DNA of 7,705 nt, taken from the NCBI GenBank assembly GCA_050633165.1, contig JBOEFZ010000075.1, positions 1 to 7,705 on the forward strand. Reading direction: 5' to 3'. Of this stretch, positions 1 to 6,716 are shown in pieces; position 1 is the stretch's first letter; every line of letters starts with the position of its first letter. This stretch comes from TMED27 sp050633165 (lineage in GTDB: Bacteria > Pseudomonadota > Alphaproteobacteria > Micavibrionales > Micavibrionaceae). The notes below the pieces were generated by a model. It was not told the DNA's origin. It saw only the letters and a list, made by a program, of their open reading frames with translations, and ran no database searches. The translations under genes and the position numbers were made by a program.

Positions 1-1
1 C

Positions 2-982
2 ACAACAGCCCACACACCGCAAGACACATCCGGCAAACTTGGCGTTGGTATTTCTTGCGGCGGCGCGCACGGCGTTGCCTTCCTAGGCATGCTAAAAGCA
101 TACAATGATCGCGGCTTACTCAATGATATAAAGGCACTAAGCGGATCAAGTGCGGGGGCTGTTATTGCATCGTTCATCGGTTCAGTCGTGAATACAGGTA
201 TTATTGAGGGGCGAGGCGATATTCAAACCCTTATTGATGAAGGCATTCAGCAAACCTACCAACACTTCAAAAATGCCGCGATTAACGGTTCACGCGCAGG
301 GTTGCAACATGGAAACGGAAGATTTCTTGCCGCTTCTTTCAAAGCTATGGCAGCAATGAGCCCGGTCAAAATTCACGACCCTCTAAATGGCTGGCACTTA
401 GAACAATTTCCAAACTACCTAAACCCTGAAGCTGTTTCAGATGGCCCGATCGATGTTTATATTGGCTTAACGGAAGTCGGAAAGAAAACACAACACGCCT
501 CTGTTGTTGCACAAAACGACACGCGACCGGAGGTGCTAGCCGCATCATGCGCTATCAACACTTCTATTAACATTGGCGGCGAGCATTTCGAAGATGGCGG
601 AAACTCAAAAGCCGCGCCTATCAGCGCTCTTATAAAATTATCTGGGTGCAGCAGAGTTTTGATGGTTGGCGAAACACACGATACTATGAATAGTAGCCTA
701 GCTAGACATCAATCACAGTCTGTTATCGCAAACAGAAGTGCACACGCCGCCGCACACTTTCAAGAACACGCGCGCTACATTGAAAGAGCATTCCCTCATA
801 TTCTTGTTGATTACGCAGGAGTATCCCTTCCCGATTGTGACGATAGTCGCAGTGATATTTCGCTGTCCAGTTTTGATCATTTATTCGAAAGCGGAGAGAG
901 AGCGGGAATAGCAAAGCTAAACTCCGGCACGTCCGATCAAACACTGGAAACAGATCAGCTAAGCCTTGCAACATACCCTTAA
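2..982 (+). CDS. Patatin-like phospholipase, 5'-truncated by the window edge
   Basis: This is a patatin-family serine hydrolase, expected to release fatty acids from lipids by a Ser-Asp dyad. The reading frame is open from base 2, so the start lies off the window and 326 residues are visible. The glycine-rich oxyanion segment reads GVGISCGGAHGVAFLG (visible residues 14-29). The nucleophile motif GSSAG follows, with the likely catalytic Ser at bases 149-151. The dyad Asp is in EDGG at bases 593-595. About 128 residues follow the Asp and show no recognised domain. The oxyanion loop carries His where patatins usually have Arg or Lys. No signal peptide can be judged because the N-terminus is missing. 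Its codons are more mixed than those of the gat genes (fewer GCG Ala codons), so it may have a different history. The family call is firm; substrate and cellular location are unknown. Confidence 0.9.
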   Translation, partial: TTAHTPQDTSGKLGVGISCGGAHGVAFLGMLKAYNDRGLLNDIKALSGSSAGAVIASFIGSVVNTGIIEGRGDIQTLIDEGIQQTYQHFKNAAINGSRAGLQHGNGRFLAASFKAMAAMSPVKIHDPLNGWHLEQFPNYLNPEAVSDGPIDVYIGLTEVGKKTQHASVVAQNDTRPEVLAASCAINTSINIGGEHFEDGGNSKAAPISALIKLSGCSRVLMVGETHDTMNSSLARHQSQSVIANRSAHAAAHFQEHARYIERAFPHILVDYAGVSLPDCDDSRSDISLSSFDHLFESGERAGIAKLNSGTSDQTLETDQLSLATYP

Positions 983-999
983 TTTCAATGGATCAAATA

Positions 1000-1028
1000 T
1001 TGACAAAATAAGAATAATATCCTACCAT
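1000..1028 (+). promoter_or_regulatory. Possible sigma-70 promoter upstream of the metallopeptidase gene
   Basis: A perfect -35 hexamer TTGACA (1000-1005) is followed after 17 nt by TACCAT (1023-1028), which matches 4 of 6 bases of the -10 consensus. It lies just after the patatin stop and would give the next gene a leader of more than 100 nt. That leader holds the small hairpin CGGAAAATTCCG and opposing G-rich (1059-1071) and C-rich (about 1112-1128) tracts that could pair imperfectly. This is a motif match only. Confidence 0.35.
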
Positions 1029-1217
1029 CTCTTCGTGATGTTTAATGTAAAAACAAAAGGGAGAGGTGGGGTTGCAGGGATTTTTTATCTTACGGAAAAT
1101 TCCGCCTACCCCCTCCCCCCATTCCCACGACGAACAAAGTGAAGGATTAGCGCTATCTTTAATAAAAACAACAGCTTAGACAACCTCAAAATCAAGCATT
1201 CCCCGCGGGCGCGGCGG

Positions 1218-1847
1218 GTGGCGTTGCGGCTTGATCCGGTGGAGCGGGTGTTTACGCTTGTGGTGCCGCGTGGGATGAGCGAGCGCAAAGCGTTGCGCTT
1301 TGCCGAGGGGCAAGAGGGCTGGATGCAGGAGAAGCTCAGCGCCCTGCCCCCGATGATTGCGTTTGAGGATGGGGCGGTGATTAATATCCTTGGGCGGCGG
1401 ACGGAAATTTGCGTGCATCAAGAGCCGGATATGCGGGTGACTAAAATTGCGCTTGAGGGTGATGTGCTGCATGTGCGGACGAATAAGGATGATCCGTCGC
1501 TGCGGATTGTTCGGTTTTTGAAAGGCTTCGCCAAGGAGGAGTTATCCTTACTTGCCGCCGCAAAGGCCGCGCGGATCGGCAGAGATATTCACAGCATTAG
1601 TGTGCGCGACACCAAGAGCCGTTGGGGGAGTTGTTCGGTGGATGGTGATTTGTCCTTTTCGTGGCGGCTGATCTTTGCGCCCTATGATGCCTTTGATTAC
1701 GTTGTGGCGCATGAGGTTGCGCATTTGGAGCATATGAATCACTCGTCCGCATTTTGGGATTTATGTGCGGATTTGTGTGAAAATTATGAGGAGGGGAGAT
1801 ACTGGATGAAGGCACACGGGAGCGAGCTTATGCGGTATAAAAGTTAG
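1218..1847 (+). CDS. YgjP-type M48-like zinc metallopeptidase (DUF45 family)
   Basis: This is a predicted cytosolic zinc metallopeptidase of the YgjP/DUF45 family (WLM/SprT-like fold); substrates are not established. From the GTG at 1218 it is 209 residues. The zinc motif HEVAH is at residues 165-169, with a probable third ligand His175 in HMNHSSAFW. The family signature RDTKSRWGSCS is at residues 130-140. The GTG at 1218 is the only standard in-frame start after the TGA at 1140-1142. However, the upstream codons 1182-1217 encode NLKIKHSPRARR, which matches the usual family N-terminus running into VALRLDP. The real protein therefore probably starts further left, where only ATT (1146) and ATC (1155) are available; GAAGGA at 1141-1146 sits 8 nt before the ATC. 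The gene stands alone and converges on ruvX. The family call is firm and the start uncertain. Confidence 0.88.
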   Translation: MALRLDPVERVFTLVVPRGMSERKALRFAEGQEGWMQEKLSALPPMIAFEDGAVINILGRRTEICVHQEPDMRVTKIALEGDVLHVRTNKDDPSLRIVRFLKGFAKEELSLLAAAKAARIGRDIHSISVRDTKSRWGSCSVDGDLSFSWRLIFAPYDAFDYVVAHEVAHLEHMNHSSAFWDLCADLCENYEEGRYWMKAHGSELMRYKS

Positions 1848-1865
1848 ATTTGAGAAAGAATGGTG

Positions 1866-1888
1866 ATTTTAATGCCCAGCATTAAAAT
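1866..1888. repeat. Perfect AT-rich inverted repeat between convergent genes, possible terminator
   Basis: ATTTTAATGC (1866-1875) and GCATTAAAAT (1879-1888) are exact reverse complements separated by CCA, forming a 10-bp stem. It sits 19 nt after the metallopeptidase stop and 40 nt beyond the ruvX stop, where a bidirectional terminator would be expected. There is no clean U-run on either strand, so it may instead be a 3'-end stabilising hairpin. Confidence 0.45.
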
Positions 1889-1890
1889 TG

Positions 1891-1942
1891 TACCGAGCGA
1901 CTGCGAGGCGCGCGTATAGCGCGAAAACTAGCGCGCAGCGCG
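1891..1942. repeat. GC-rich palindromic stretch at the ruvX 3' end
   Basis: This stretch is built from alternating CG/GC blocks and contains a perfect stem CGCGC-GTATA-GCGCG (1909-1923), then further GCGCGC and GCGCG blocks that run into the last codons of ruvX. It resembles a dispersed REP-like intergenic repeat. One copy in one window cannot establish that, and other copies elsewhere in the genome were not available to compare. Confidence 0.35.
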
Positions 1943-2413
1943 TAAAAAATCTAACGCACCTTGGAGAATAGATTGCGCGGCGAGTTTGTCGATGAGGCCG
2001 GAAGCTTTTGCGTTTATTTTGGTTTTCCGCTTTTCCACCAACTTATCCACAGTGTTATCCGCCGAAACTGTGGATAACCGTTCATCCCATAGGGCGTAGA
2101 AAAAGGAAGCGCCTAAAGCATTCTGCATTTCAAACCCAAAATCCCGAATACTCTGCGCGCGCGGGCCTTCGCTTCCGTCCATATTGATCGGATAGCCGAT
2201 GATGAAGCCTTCGATTTCGTATTCCGCGATGACAGTTTTTAAAGCTTCAATATCGCGGGTGAATTTAGTGCGTTTGATGGTGTGGAGCGGCGTTGCGATG
2301 CCGAAATCCGTCGAACCGAGCGCAAGGCCAATCGTTTTCTTGCCGACATCAAGGCCTAGAAGATTTCCGTTTGGTGCGTTTGAAGCAATATTTTTCAATA
2401 GATCAATTGTCAT
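1928..2413 (-). CDS. ruvX: RuvX/YqgF family putative Holliday junction resolvase / pre-16S rRNA nuclease
   Basis: This is an RNase H-fold nuclease of the YqgF family, 161 residues, slightly long against the usual 140-160. Family work links it to 16S rRNA 5'-end processing and to Holliday junction resolution; the sequence cannot separate these. The first acidic motif is LGLDVGKKTIGLAL (Asp22). The strand motif GFIIGYPINMDGSEGPRAQ is at residues 69-87. DERLSTVSA starts at Asp110, and the C-terminal motif IDKLAAQSILQGALDF has Asp142. All expected acidic positions are present. The ATG (2411-2413) is preceded on the minus strand by AAAAGG close to the start. It is divergent from gatC across only 47 nt, so the two promoters must overlap each other or the coding ends. 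Its 3' end lies in GC-rich repeat-like sequence that supplies the last residues LRAAR. The gene also carries an unusual cluster of DnaA-box-like sequences. Confidence 0.95.
   Translation of the reverse strand: MTIDLLKNIASNAPNGNLLGLDVGKKTIGLALGSTDFGIATPLHTIKRTKFTRDIEALKTVIAEYEIEGFIIGYPINMDGSEGPRAQSIRDFGFEMQNALGASFFYALWDERLSTVSADNTVDKLVEKRKTKINAKASGLIDKLAAQSILQGALDFLRAAR
2023..2077. promoter_or_regulatory. Cluster of DnaA-box-like 9-mers within ruvX
   Basis: Two perfect DnaA consensus boxes TTATCCACA lie in opposite orientation at 2043-2051 (+) and 2069-2077 (-), inside an 11-bp perfect inverted repeat (2043-2053 and 2067-2077). Weaker relatives sit in register 12 bp apart: TTTTCCACC at 2031 and TTATCCGCC at 2055. 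A further TTTTCC begins at 2023. The bases also code for RuvX residues of the LSTVSADNTVDKLVEKRK region, so part of the pattern follows from Lys codons. The sequence matches are exact; DnaA binding is inferred. Confidence 0.45.
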
Positions 2414-2435
2414 TACCTTTTCATACCGCTAAAAG
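2407..2435 (+). promoter_or_regulatory. Possible promoter of the gat operon in the ruvX-gatC divergent gap
   Basis: TTGTCA (2407-2412, 5 of 6 to the -35 consensus) and TAAAAG (2430-2435, 4 of 6 to the -10) are separated by 17 nt. The -35 element overlaps the ruvX start codon. The 47-nt gap leaves little other room for a gatC promoter. The strength of the match is modest. Confidence 0.35.
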
Positions 2436-2460
2436 ATTAGATCGAAAAGGATTTAAAACT

Positions 2461-2751
2461 ATGGATACAAAAGACGTTTTGAAAGTGGCGCGTTTGGCGC
2501 GGATTGAGACGAGCGAGGCGGAAGCGGAAAAGCTGCTGCCGCAATTGAATAATATTTTGGGCTGGATCGAGCAATTATCCGAGGTTGATACGGATAATGT
2601 CGAGCCGCTCGCGAATGTTGTGAATGCGGAGGCGAAATTGCGCAAAGATGAAATCACCGATGGTGGCTATGCGGATAGCGTTTTGAAGAATGCGCCGGAA
2701 GAAACGCAAGGATTTTTCGTTGTACCGAAGGTTGTGGAGCAAGAGGGTTAA
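2461..2751 (+). CDS. gatC: Asp/Glu-tRNA amidotransferase subunit C (GatC)
   Basis: GatC is the small stabilising subunit that wraps around GatA and contacts GatB in the GatCAB amidotransferase. The protein is 96 residues, the usual length. The N-terminal helix pattern VLKVARLARIETSEAEAEKL is typical, as are the central LNNILGWIEQLSEVDTDNVEP and the C-terminal ADSVLKNAPEETQGFFVVPKVVE. The ATG at 2461 is chosen because the homology begins there and AAAAGGA (2446-2452) lies just upstream. The frame is open further left to 2293, but that extension overlaps ruvX antisense and carries no family similarity. The TAA ends 5 nt before gatA, which indicates co-transcription and probably coupled translation. 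Confidence 0.96.
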   Translation: MDTKDVLKVARLARIETSEAEAEKLLPQLNNILGWIEQLSEVDTDNVEPLANVVNAEAKLRKDEITDGGYADSVLKNAPEETQGFFVVPKVVEQEG

Positions 2752-2756
2752 GTTAG

Positions 2757-4214
2757 ATGACAAAATTAACAGATTTAACAATCAAGGACGGCCTTACGGG
2801 GCTTGAGGCTGGCGATTTTACGGCCGTCGAGTTGGCGCAGGCGCATATTGATGCGGCGGGTGAGAAGGGCGAGTTGAACGCCTATATCAAAGAGACGCCG
2901 GAAATTGCGATTGAGCAGGCCAAGGCATCGGATGCGCGGCGTGCAGCAGGGAATGCAGGGGCGTTGGATGGGATTCCGATTGCGGTTAAAGATTTGTTTT
3001 GCACCAAGGGTGTCCAGACGACGGCGGCTTCGCATATTTTGGAGGGGTTTGTACCAGAGTATGAATCACACGTGACCGCGAATTTGTTCGGGGATGGCGC
3101 GGTGATGCTCGGTAAAGCTAATTTGGATGAATTTGCGATGGGGTCGGCGAATACGACGAGTTATTTTGGGAATGTGATTAACCCATGGAAACGCGGCGAT
3201 GGGAAAGATTTGGTTCCTGGCGGTTCATCCGGCGGTTCGGCGGCGGCGGTTGCGGCGCGGATTGCGATGGGTGCGACGGGGACGGATACGGGCGGTTCGA
3301 TTCGCCAGCCAGCGGCATTTTGCGGGATTACGGGGATGAAGCCGACTTATGGGCGGTGTTCGCGTTGGGGGACAATTGCGTTTGCTAGCTCGCTTGATCA
3401 GGCGGGAACGTTTGCGCGTAACGTTGAGGATAATGCTCTGCTCCTGCAATCGATGGCGGGGCATGATCCGATGGATTCTACGTCCGCCGATATTGCTGTG
3501 CCGGATTTTGCGGCGGCGCTTAAGGGGGATATTAAAGGCCTGCGCGTTGGTATTCCCAAAGAATATAAAGTTGATGGCATGCCGGCGGAGATTGAGAAGC
3601 TTTGGGATGATGGCATTGCGATGCTTAAGGATGCGGGGGCGGAGATTGTTAACATCTCTTTGCCGCATACGAAATACGCGTTGCCGACTTATTACATTAT
3701 CGCGCCGGCGGAATGTTCTTCGAACCTTGCGCGGTATGACGGTGTGAAGTTCGGGCAGCGGGTCGAGAGTGATGATCTGACCGAGATGTATGAGAAAACC
3801 CGCAGCGAGGGGTTTGGTGATGAGGTTAAGCGCCGGATTATGATCGGGACGTATGCGTTATCGGCGGGATATTATGATGCGTATTACATTAAGGCGCAGA
3901 AAGTTCGCCGTTTGATCGCGAATGATTTTGAGGAGGCGTATAAAAGTTGCGATGTGATTTTAACACCAACCGCGCCTTCCGCCGCCTTTGCGATTGGGGA
4001 GAATGAAGATGATCCGATCAAGATGTATTTGAATGATGTATTTACTGTTCCGGCTTCGCTTGCGGGATTACCGGGGATTTCGGTTCCGGCGGGGCTGGAT
4101 AAAGATGGCTTGCCGCTTGGTTTGCAGATTATCGGTAAGGCATGGGATGAAGAGACAGTGTTTAAAGCCGCGTTTGCATTAGAACGCGCGGCGAATTTTA
4201 CGGCGAAACCGTAA
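2757..4214 (+). CDS. gatA: Asp/Glu-tRNA amidotransferase subunit A (GatA), amidase
   Basis: GatA hydrolyses glutamine and supplies ammonia through a channel to GatB for transamidation of Glu-tRNA(Gln) or Asp-tRNA(Asn). The 485 residues match the family length. The amidase-signature triad is complete: Lys78 in DGIPIAVKDLF, the cis-Ser157 in PGGSSGGSAAAVAA and the nucleophile Ser181 in GTDTGGSIRQPAAFCG. The motif TGMKPTYGRCSRWG follows at 192-205, and the C-terminal SLAGLPGISVPAGLDKDGLPLGLQIIGKAWDE is typical. Spacing of the two Ser residues (24) equals that of characterised GatA. The ATG at 2757 lies 5 nt after gatC. Codons are rich in GCG, GAT, ATT and GGG, as in the other genes of this operon. 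Nothing is truncated or missing. Confidence 0.97.
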   Translation: MTKLTDLTIKDGLTGLEAGDFTAVELAQAHIDAAGEKGELNAYIKETPEIAIEQAKASDARRAAGNAGALDGIPIAVKDLFCTKGVQTTAASHILEGFVPEYESHVTANLFGDGAVMLGKANLDEFAMGSANTTSYFGNVINPWKRGDGKDLVPGGSSGGSAAAVAARIAMGATGTDTGGSIRQPAAFCGITGMKPTYGRCSRWGTIAFASSLDQAGTFARNVEDNALLLQSMAGHDPMDSTSADIAVPDFAAALKGDIKGLRVGIPKEYKVDGMPAEIEKLWDDGIAMLKDAGAEIVNISLPHTKYALPTYYIIAPAECSSNLARYDGVKFGQRVESDDLTEMYEKTRSEGFGDEVKRRIMIGTYALSAGYYDAYYIKAQKVRRLIANDFEEAYKSCDVILTPTAPSAAFAIGENEDDPIKMYLNDVFTVPASLAGLPGISVPAGLDKDGLPLGLQIIGKAWDEETVFKAAFALERAANFTAKP

Positions 4215-4226
4215 GGAGATTTTAGA

Positions 4227-5690
4227 ATGGCGAAATTGATACAAGGTGAGAGTGGTGAGTGGGAAGTCGTTATTGGGCTTGAGATTCATGCGCAGGTGAT
4301 TGCGAATTCCAAGCTGTTTAGTGGCTCGCCCACGCAATTTGGGGCGGCGCCGAATTCGCAGGTTTCGTTTGTTGATGCGGCGATGCCCGGCATGTTGCCC
4401 GTGGTGAATGAATTTGTCGTCGCGCAGGCGGTGAAAACGGGGCTTGGACTTAATTCCAAGATCAATAACACTTCCGTTTTTGCGCGAAAAAATTATTTTT
4501 ATCCGGATTTGCCGCAGGGCTATCAGATTTCGCAATTTGACCAGCCGATTGTTGGTGAAGGGAAGATCGAGATTGATTTGCCGGATGGGAGCGTCAAGGA
4601 AATTGGCATTACGCGTTTGCATTTGGAGCAGGATGCGGGGAAATCGGTGCATGATCAGCATCCTACGAAGTCCTTTGTGGATTTGAACCGCTCTGGCTGT
4701 GCGCTGATGGAGATTGTGTCCGAACCGGATATTCGCAGCGCCGAAGAAGCGGCGGCGTATGTGTCGAAAATTCGTATGATTTTGCGGTATCTCGGGACTT
4801 GCGATGGGAATATGGATGAAGGATCGATGCGCGCGGATGTGAATATTTCGGTGCGCAAGCCGGGTGATGAATTTGGCACGCGGGCGGAGATTAAGAATGT
4901 GAACTCCGTTAAGGCCGTGCAGCAAGCGATTGATTTTGAAGTTGAGCGCCAGATCGAGATTATCGAAGATGGTGGCGAAATTGTACAGGAAACGAGGCTT
5001 TGGGATCCGGCAAAGATGGAAACGCGTTCAATGCGCGGCAAGGAAGATGCGCATGATTATCGCTATTTCCCTGATCCTGATTTATTACCGCTGCATGTTT
5101 CTAATGACCAGATTGAGAGCATTCGCGCGACTTTGCCGGAATTGCCAGATCAGAAAAAGCATCGCTTTATCGGGGATTACGGCCTGTCGCCTTATGATGC
5201 GAGCGTATTGATCGCCGAGCAATCACGTGCGGATTATTATGAGAGCGTTATTCCCGATGGTGCTAATGACAATGATAAGAAGCTCGCGGCGAATTGGGTG
5301 ATTAATGAGCTGCTGGGGATTTTGAAGAAGAATGAGACGGCTTTGGCGGATTCGCCCGTATCGGCGGAGCAGCTTAAGGGGCTGATTAGCCTTATTAAGG
5401 ATGATACGATTTCGGGCAAGATCGCAAAGGATGTGTTTGCGGAGATGTATAGCAGCGGCAAAGATGCGGATGTTATCGTTGAGGAAAAGGGCCTGAAGCA
5501 AGTGACCGATACCGGCGCGATTGAGGCGATTGTCGATGAAGTCATTGCGGAGAATCAAGGGCAAGTTGAGGCCTATCGCGGTGGGAAGGATAAGCTGTTC
5601 GGGTTCTTTGTCGGGCAAGTGATGAAGAAATCGCAGGGCAAAGCTAACCCGGGAGTGGTGAATACGTTGCTGAAGGAGAAGCTCGGGTGA
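4227..5690 (+). CDS. gatB: Asp/Glu-tRNA amidotransferase subunit B (GatB)
   Basis: GatB binds the misacylated tRNA, activates the side chain with ATP and transamidates it with ammonia from GatA. The protein is 487 residues, normal for the family. The N-terminal kinase-like domain shows WEVVIGLEIHAQV (12-24), PDLPQGYQISQFDQPI (93-108), VDLNRSGCALMEIVSEPD (151-168), NMDEGSMRADVNISVR (195-210) and EIKNVNSVKAV (221-231), then ETRLWDPAKMETRSMRGKEDAHDYRYFPDPDL (255-286). The last 150 or so residues form the helical YqeY-like tRNA-binding tail. Ala159 replaces the Pro found in many GatB signatures, a change I associate with alphaproteobacterial members. AAGGAG overlaps the gatA stop and gives a good ribosome site for the ATG at 4227. 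The TGA overlaps the next start (GTGA). Confidence 0.97.
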   Translation: MAKLIQGESGEWEVVIGLEIHAQVIANSKLFSGSPTQFGAAPNSQVSFVDAAMPGMLPVVNEFVVAQAVKTGLGLNSKINNTSVFARKNYFYPDLPQGYQISQFDQPIVGEGKIEIDLPDGSVKEIGITRLHLEQDAGKSVHDQHPTKSFVDLNRSGCALMEIVSEPDIRSAEEAAAYVSKIRMILRYLGTCDGNMDEGSMRADVNISVRKPGDEFGTRAEIKNVNSVKAVQQAIDFEVERQIEIIEDGGEIVQETRLWDPAKMETRSMRGKEDAHDYRYFPDPDLLPLHVSNDQIESIRATLPELPDQKKHRFIGDYGLSPYDASVLIAEQSRADYYESVIPDGANDNDKKLAANWVINELLGILKKNETALADSPVSAEQLKGLISLIKDDTISGKIAKDVFAEMYSSGKDADVIVEEKGLKQVTDTGAIEAIVDEVIAENQGQVEAYRGGKDKLFGFFVGQVMKKSQGKANPGVVNTLLKEKLG

Positions 5691-5908
5691 CGCAAAAATT
5701 CGAATATAAAGTTGCGGTTTATCGGGAAAGCATGTTGGGGTCGTTGTTTTTGGGCGGGTCTAAGGTTGATCCGGTTAAATTTACGGATTTTCTTAACAAG
5801 AACGGTGCGGATGGATGGGAAGTTGTGACGATGGAGCGGGAAATTCGTCGGATGTTGCTGTTTTTCGAGCGTGAGGCGTTTTTGGTTGTGATGAAAAAAC
5901 CGCTTTAG
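5687..5908 (+). CDS. Small DUF4177 domain protein
   Basis: The 73-residue protein begins QKFEYKVAVYRES, has the central FLNKNGADGWEVVTME (35-50) and ends FLVVMKKPL. This is the layout of DUF4177 proteins, which carry a WEYK-like start, a GAEGWELV core and a KRPL-like end. Function is unknown for the family. No signal peptide or membrane segment is visible. The GTG start at 5687 overlaps the gatB stop by 4 nt, so translation is probably coupled to gatB. The next gene follows after 12 nt. Its place in the gat operon implies co-expression but does not show a role in tRNA amidation. Confidence 0.78.
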   Translation: MTQKFEYKVAVYRESMLGSLFLGGSKVDPVKFTDFLNKNGADGWEVVTMEREIRRMLLFFEREAFLVVMKKPL

Positions 5909-5920
5909 GAAAGGTTGATT

Positions 5921-6136
5921 ATGCATCGTTATATGTTGATTGGTTTGGTTGGACTTGTGCTTGTTGGTGCACTCCTTACGATTTTGCAGATGTGGACGGG
6001 CTTGATTGGCTGGGATGTTTTTATCAAGCTAATTATTACGCTTGGAATTTTGGTGTTGGTGCTTGGGTTTTTGATGGTGATTAAGGCGGATTTGGGGGAG
6101 CATAAACGCCTTAAGGACGAGAACTATCTTGACTAA
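5921..6136 (+). CDS. Small inner-membrane protein with two predicted helices
   Basis: This 71-residue protein is not recognised as a named family. It has two strongly hydrophobic segments, about residues 4-23 and 33-54, joined by a short loop holding QMWTGLIGWD. A charged tail, KADLGEHKRLKDENYLD, is probably cytoplasmic. I start it at the ATG at 5921 because AGGAAAGG (5907-5914) lies 6 nt upstream; a TTG at 5915 would add two residues and bury that site. It follows the DUF4177 gene by 12 nt and overlaps the next gene by 8 nt, so it belongs to the same transcription unit. Being between a DUF4177 and a TerD protein, it might anchor one of them to the membrane, but that is only a suggestion. Confidence 0.75.
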   Translation: MHRYMLIGLVGLVLVGALLTILQMWTGLIGWDVFIKLIITLGILVLVLGFLMVIKADLGEHKRLKDENYLD

Positions 6137-6716
6137 TTTCAAGCCGCTTAATGTCACCCAAGAGGCCGCGCACCGTATTTTTGTCGGGCTTGGCTGGGAT
6201 CCGAATGATAGCCCGAGCCTGCGGGATAAAATCGGGGCGTTGATCAGGAAGCGGGCAAGTCATCACGATCTTGATCTATCCTGTTTTTATTATGATGCGG
6301 ATGGCAAGGCGCTTGGCTATGTCACCGCCGCGCCGGAGCATTATTCCAATGCAACGCATAGCATTTACCACAGCGGTGATGATTCCGAGGGTATTGGCGA
6401 TGGGGATGACGAGCAGATTTCGGTCGAGCTGAAGAATTTGCCTGACAACGTGTATCACCTTGTGTTTAAGGCTTCGATCAAGAGCGGGCATAATTTTGAC
6501 GAGATAAAAGAGGCGCGGGTGCGGCTGTGTGATGGTTATACGGAGCGGGTTTTTGAGGATGTCGGCATTCATTCAGATATGAATGCATTCGTTTTCTTGC
6601 ATCTTACAAAAGATAACGGCCAATGGCGTTATGTGCGCATTGACCGTTATTTAAACAATGATACACCGGATAAAATCGGTGACATTATTGCCAAGAATGT
6701 GATTCCCCTCCCCTAA
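6129..6716 (+). CDS. TerD-family stress/tellurium-resistance-type protein
   Basis: TerD proteins bind calcium and occur in tellurite, phage and general stress systems; their biochemical role is unclear. This one has 195 residues, close to the usual 190-200. It shows the family's VGLGWD near the start (19-24), DLDLSCFYYDADGK (47-60), the acidic calcium-site region HSGDDSEGIGDGDDEQISVEL (81-101) and the strand KEARVRLCDG (127-136). RYVRIDRYL (167-175) lies near the C-terminus. I use the TTG at 6129 because the next ATG is at residue 151; AAGGA (6113-6117) lies 11 nt upstream. The start overlaps the preceding stop by 8 nt, so it is probably expressed by coupling. No other ter genes are in the window, so it is a lone TerD protein at the end of a gat operon, and tellurite resistance should not be assumed. 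Confidence 0.85.
   Translation: MTNFKPLNVTQEAAHRIFVGLGWDPNDSPSLRDKIGALIRKRASHHDLDLSCFYYDADGKALGYVTAAPEHYSNATHSIYHSGDDSEGIGDGDDEQISVELKNLPDNVYHLVFKASIKSGHNFDEIKEARVRLCDGYTERVFEDVGIHSDMNAFVFLHLTKDNGQWRYVRIDRYLNNDTPDKIGDIIAKNVIPLP

Noticed and set aside
1038..1142. Small ORF of 34 codons (ATG at 1038) before the metallopeptidase gene
   Set aside because: No ribosome site, a product dominated by low-complexity Pro/Gly from C- and G-runs, and it stops at the TGA just before the metallopeptidase frame. It is more likely leader sequence.
2293..2460. N-terminal extension of gatC to 152 residues
   Set aside because: It overlaps the ruvX 5' end antisense, has no GatC similarity, and the ATG at 2461 has its own ribosome site and the right family length.
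3225..3668. Long minus-strand open frame inside gatA, with similar ones inside gatB
   Set aside because: These are shadows of GC-rich third positions in real genes; the products are Arg/Ile-rich with no domain, while the sense strand encodes complete GatA and GatB.
6129..6716. Tellurite-resistance operon
   Set aside because: Only one TerD-family gene is present; no TerB, TerC, TerZ or other partner is visible, so the operon label is not supported.
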